Shown one piece after another: positions 26,579 to 26,806 of a DNA stretch of 26,806 nt (positions are counted from its first letter, which is position 1; each line of letters begins with the position of its first letter). The stretch spans positions 1-26,806 of the forward strand of contig MNEW01000051.1 in the NCBI GenBank assembly GCA_001917895.1, given 5' to 3'. Made by a program: the position numbers and the translations under genes. The notes under the pieces were generated by a model. It did not search any database. It saw only the letters and a list, made by a program, of their open reading frames with translations, and was not told the DNA's origin. This DNA is from Actinobacteria bacterium 13_1_40CM_66_12 (GTDB lineage: Bacteria > Chloroflexota > Dormibacteria > Dormibacterales > Dormibacteraceae).

Positions 26579-26806
26579 AGCTCATCGTCGATGGCTACAA
26601 CGTCATCCATGCGTGGCCGTCGCTCAAGCGACTGCTCGGGGTGTCGCTCGAGGCGGCGCGCGACCAGCTGATCGAACGCCTCAGCGTGTACGGGCTGGTC
26701 ACGGGCGACGAGGTGACCGTCGTCTTCGACGCCCACCACTCGTCGGCGACCTCGAGCGCGGAGCAGATGGTGGAGGGCGTGCGTGTGGTTTTTACGCGTA
26801 AAGGAC
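26575..26806 (+). CDS. NYN-domain nuclease, YacP/Rae1-like (cut by window end)
   Basis: Only the first 77 codons are in the window. From TTG 26575, overlapping the previous TGA, the protein reads KLIVDGYNVIHAWPSLKRLL, with the NYN-domain acid in VDGYN, then DQLIERLSVYG, VTVVFDAHHSS and VRVVFTRKG. This is the YacP-type NYN fold. In Bacillus the homologue Rae1 is a ribosome-associated mRNA endonuclease encoded right after rlmB, as it nearly is here, with the protease fusion in between. Frame and family are clear; the rest of the protein is outside the window. Confidence 0.88.
   Translation, partial: MKLIVDGYNVIHAWPSLKRLLGVSLEAARDQLIERLSVYGLVTGDEVTVVFDAHHSSATSSAEQMVEGVRVVFTRKG

Overview
This is a GC-rich, gene-dense stretch of a bacterial chromosome with housekeeping content and no phage, plasmid or IS genes. 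The gene set looks Terrabacterial. It combines an Actinobacteria-style MoxR/DUF58 envelope cluster, a Bacillus-style radA-yacL-ispDF-cysS-rlmB-yacP block, ClpC rather than ClpA, and frequent TTG/GTG starts with stop-start overlaps (ATGA, TTGA). A Chloroflexota/Dormibacterota-like soil lineage or a deep actinobacterial relative fits best, but this is inference from gene content only.

Layout. (1) 1-5085, + strand: the 3' end of tilS, ftsH, a Rossmann/DUF2520 dehydrogenase, a broken panB and an intact panC, in a tightly coupled run. (2) 5179-8090: rpsA with four S1 domains, convergent with a minus-strand O-antigen-ligase/TPR membrane protein. (3) 8229-11275: clpC, convergent with a stand-alone response regulator. 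(4) 11335-18223: an envelope cluster of GPDPase-membrane-domain protein, DUF4129, DUF4350, MoxR ATPase, DUF58, SpoIIM (minus strand) and RDD, in the order and orientation I recall for M. tuberculosis Rv3689-Rv3695. (5) 18217-19170, minus strand: a PLP-dependent threonine-dehydratase-like enzyme. (6) 19405-26806, + strand: radA, a YacL-like PIN/TRAM membrane protein, ispD, ispF, cysS, rlmB, a Clp_N-domain/site-2-protease fusion, and the start of a YacP/Rae1-type NYN nuclease, nearly all overlapping by a few bases.

The most interesting items are these. A ClpC-type N-domain is fused to an intramembrane zinc protease inside the cluster that in Bacillus carries clpC. A bipartite element is repeated at the 3' ends of rpsA and clpC: two conserved blocks about 64 bp apart flank a variable hairpin. 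A four-stem palindromic element of about 113 bp lies upstream of radA. A GC-rich palindromic segment sits in frame inside cysS. panB has lost about 55 bp in its core. Several genes (DUF2520, DUF4129, cysS) cannot start at ATG, GTG or TTG and seem to use CTG, or ACG in one case, at coupled junctions.

No tRNA, rRNA or CRISPR array is visible. No gene-free stretch exceeds 300 bases; the longest is 19171-19404, which is almost filled by the four-stem element.
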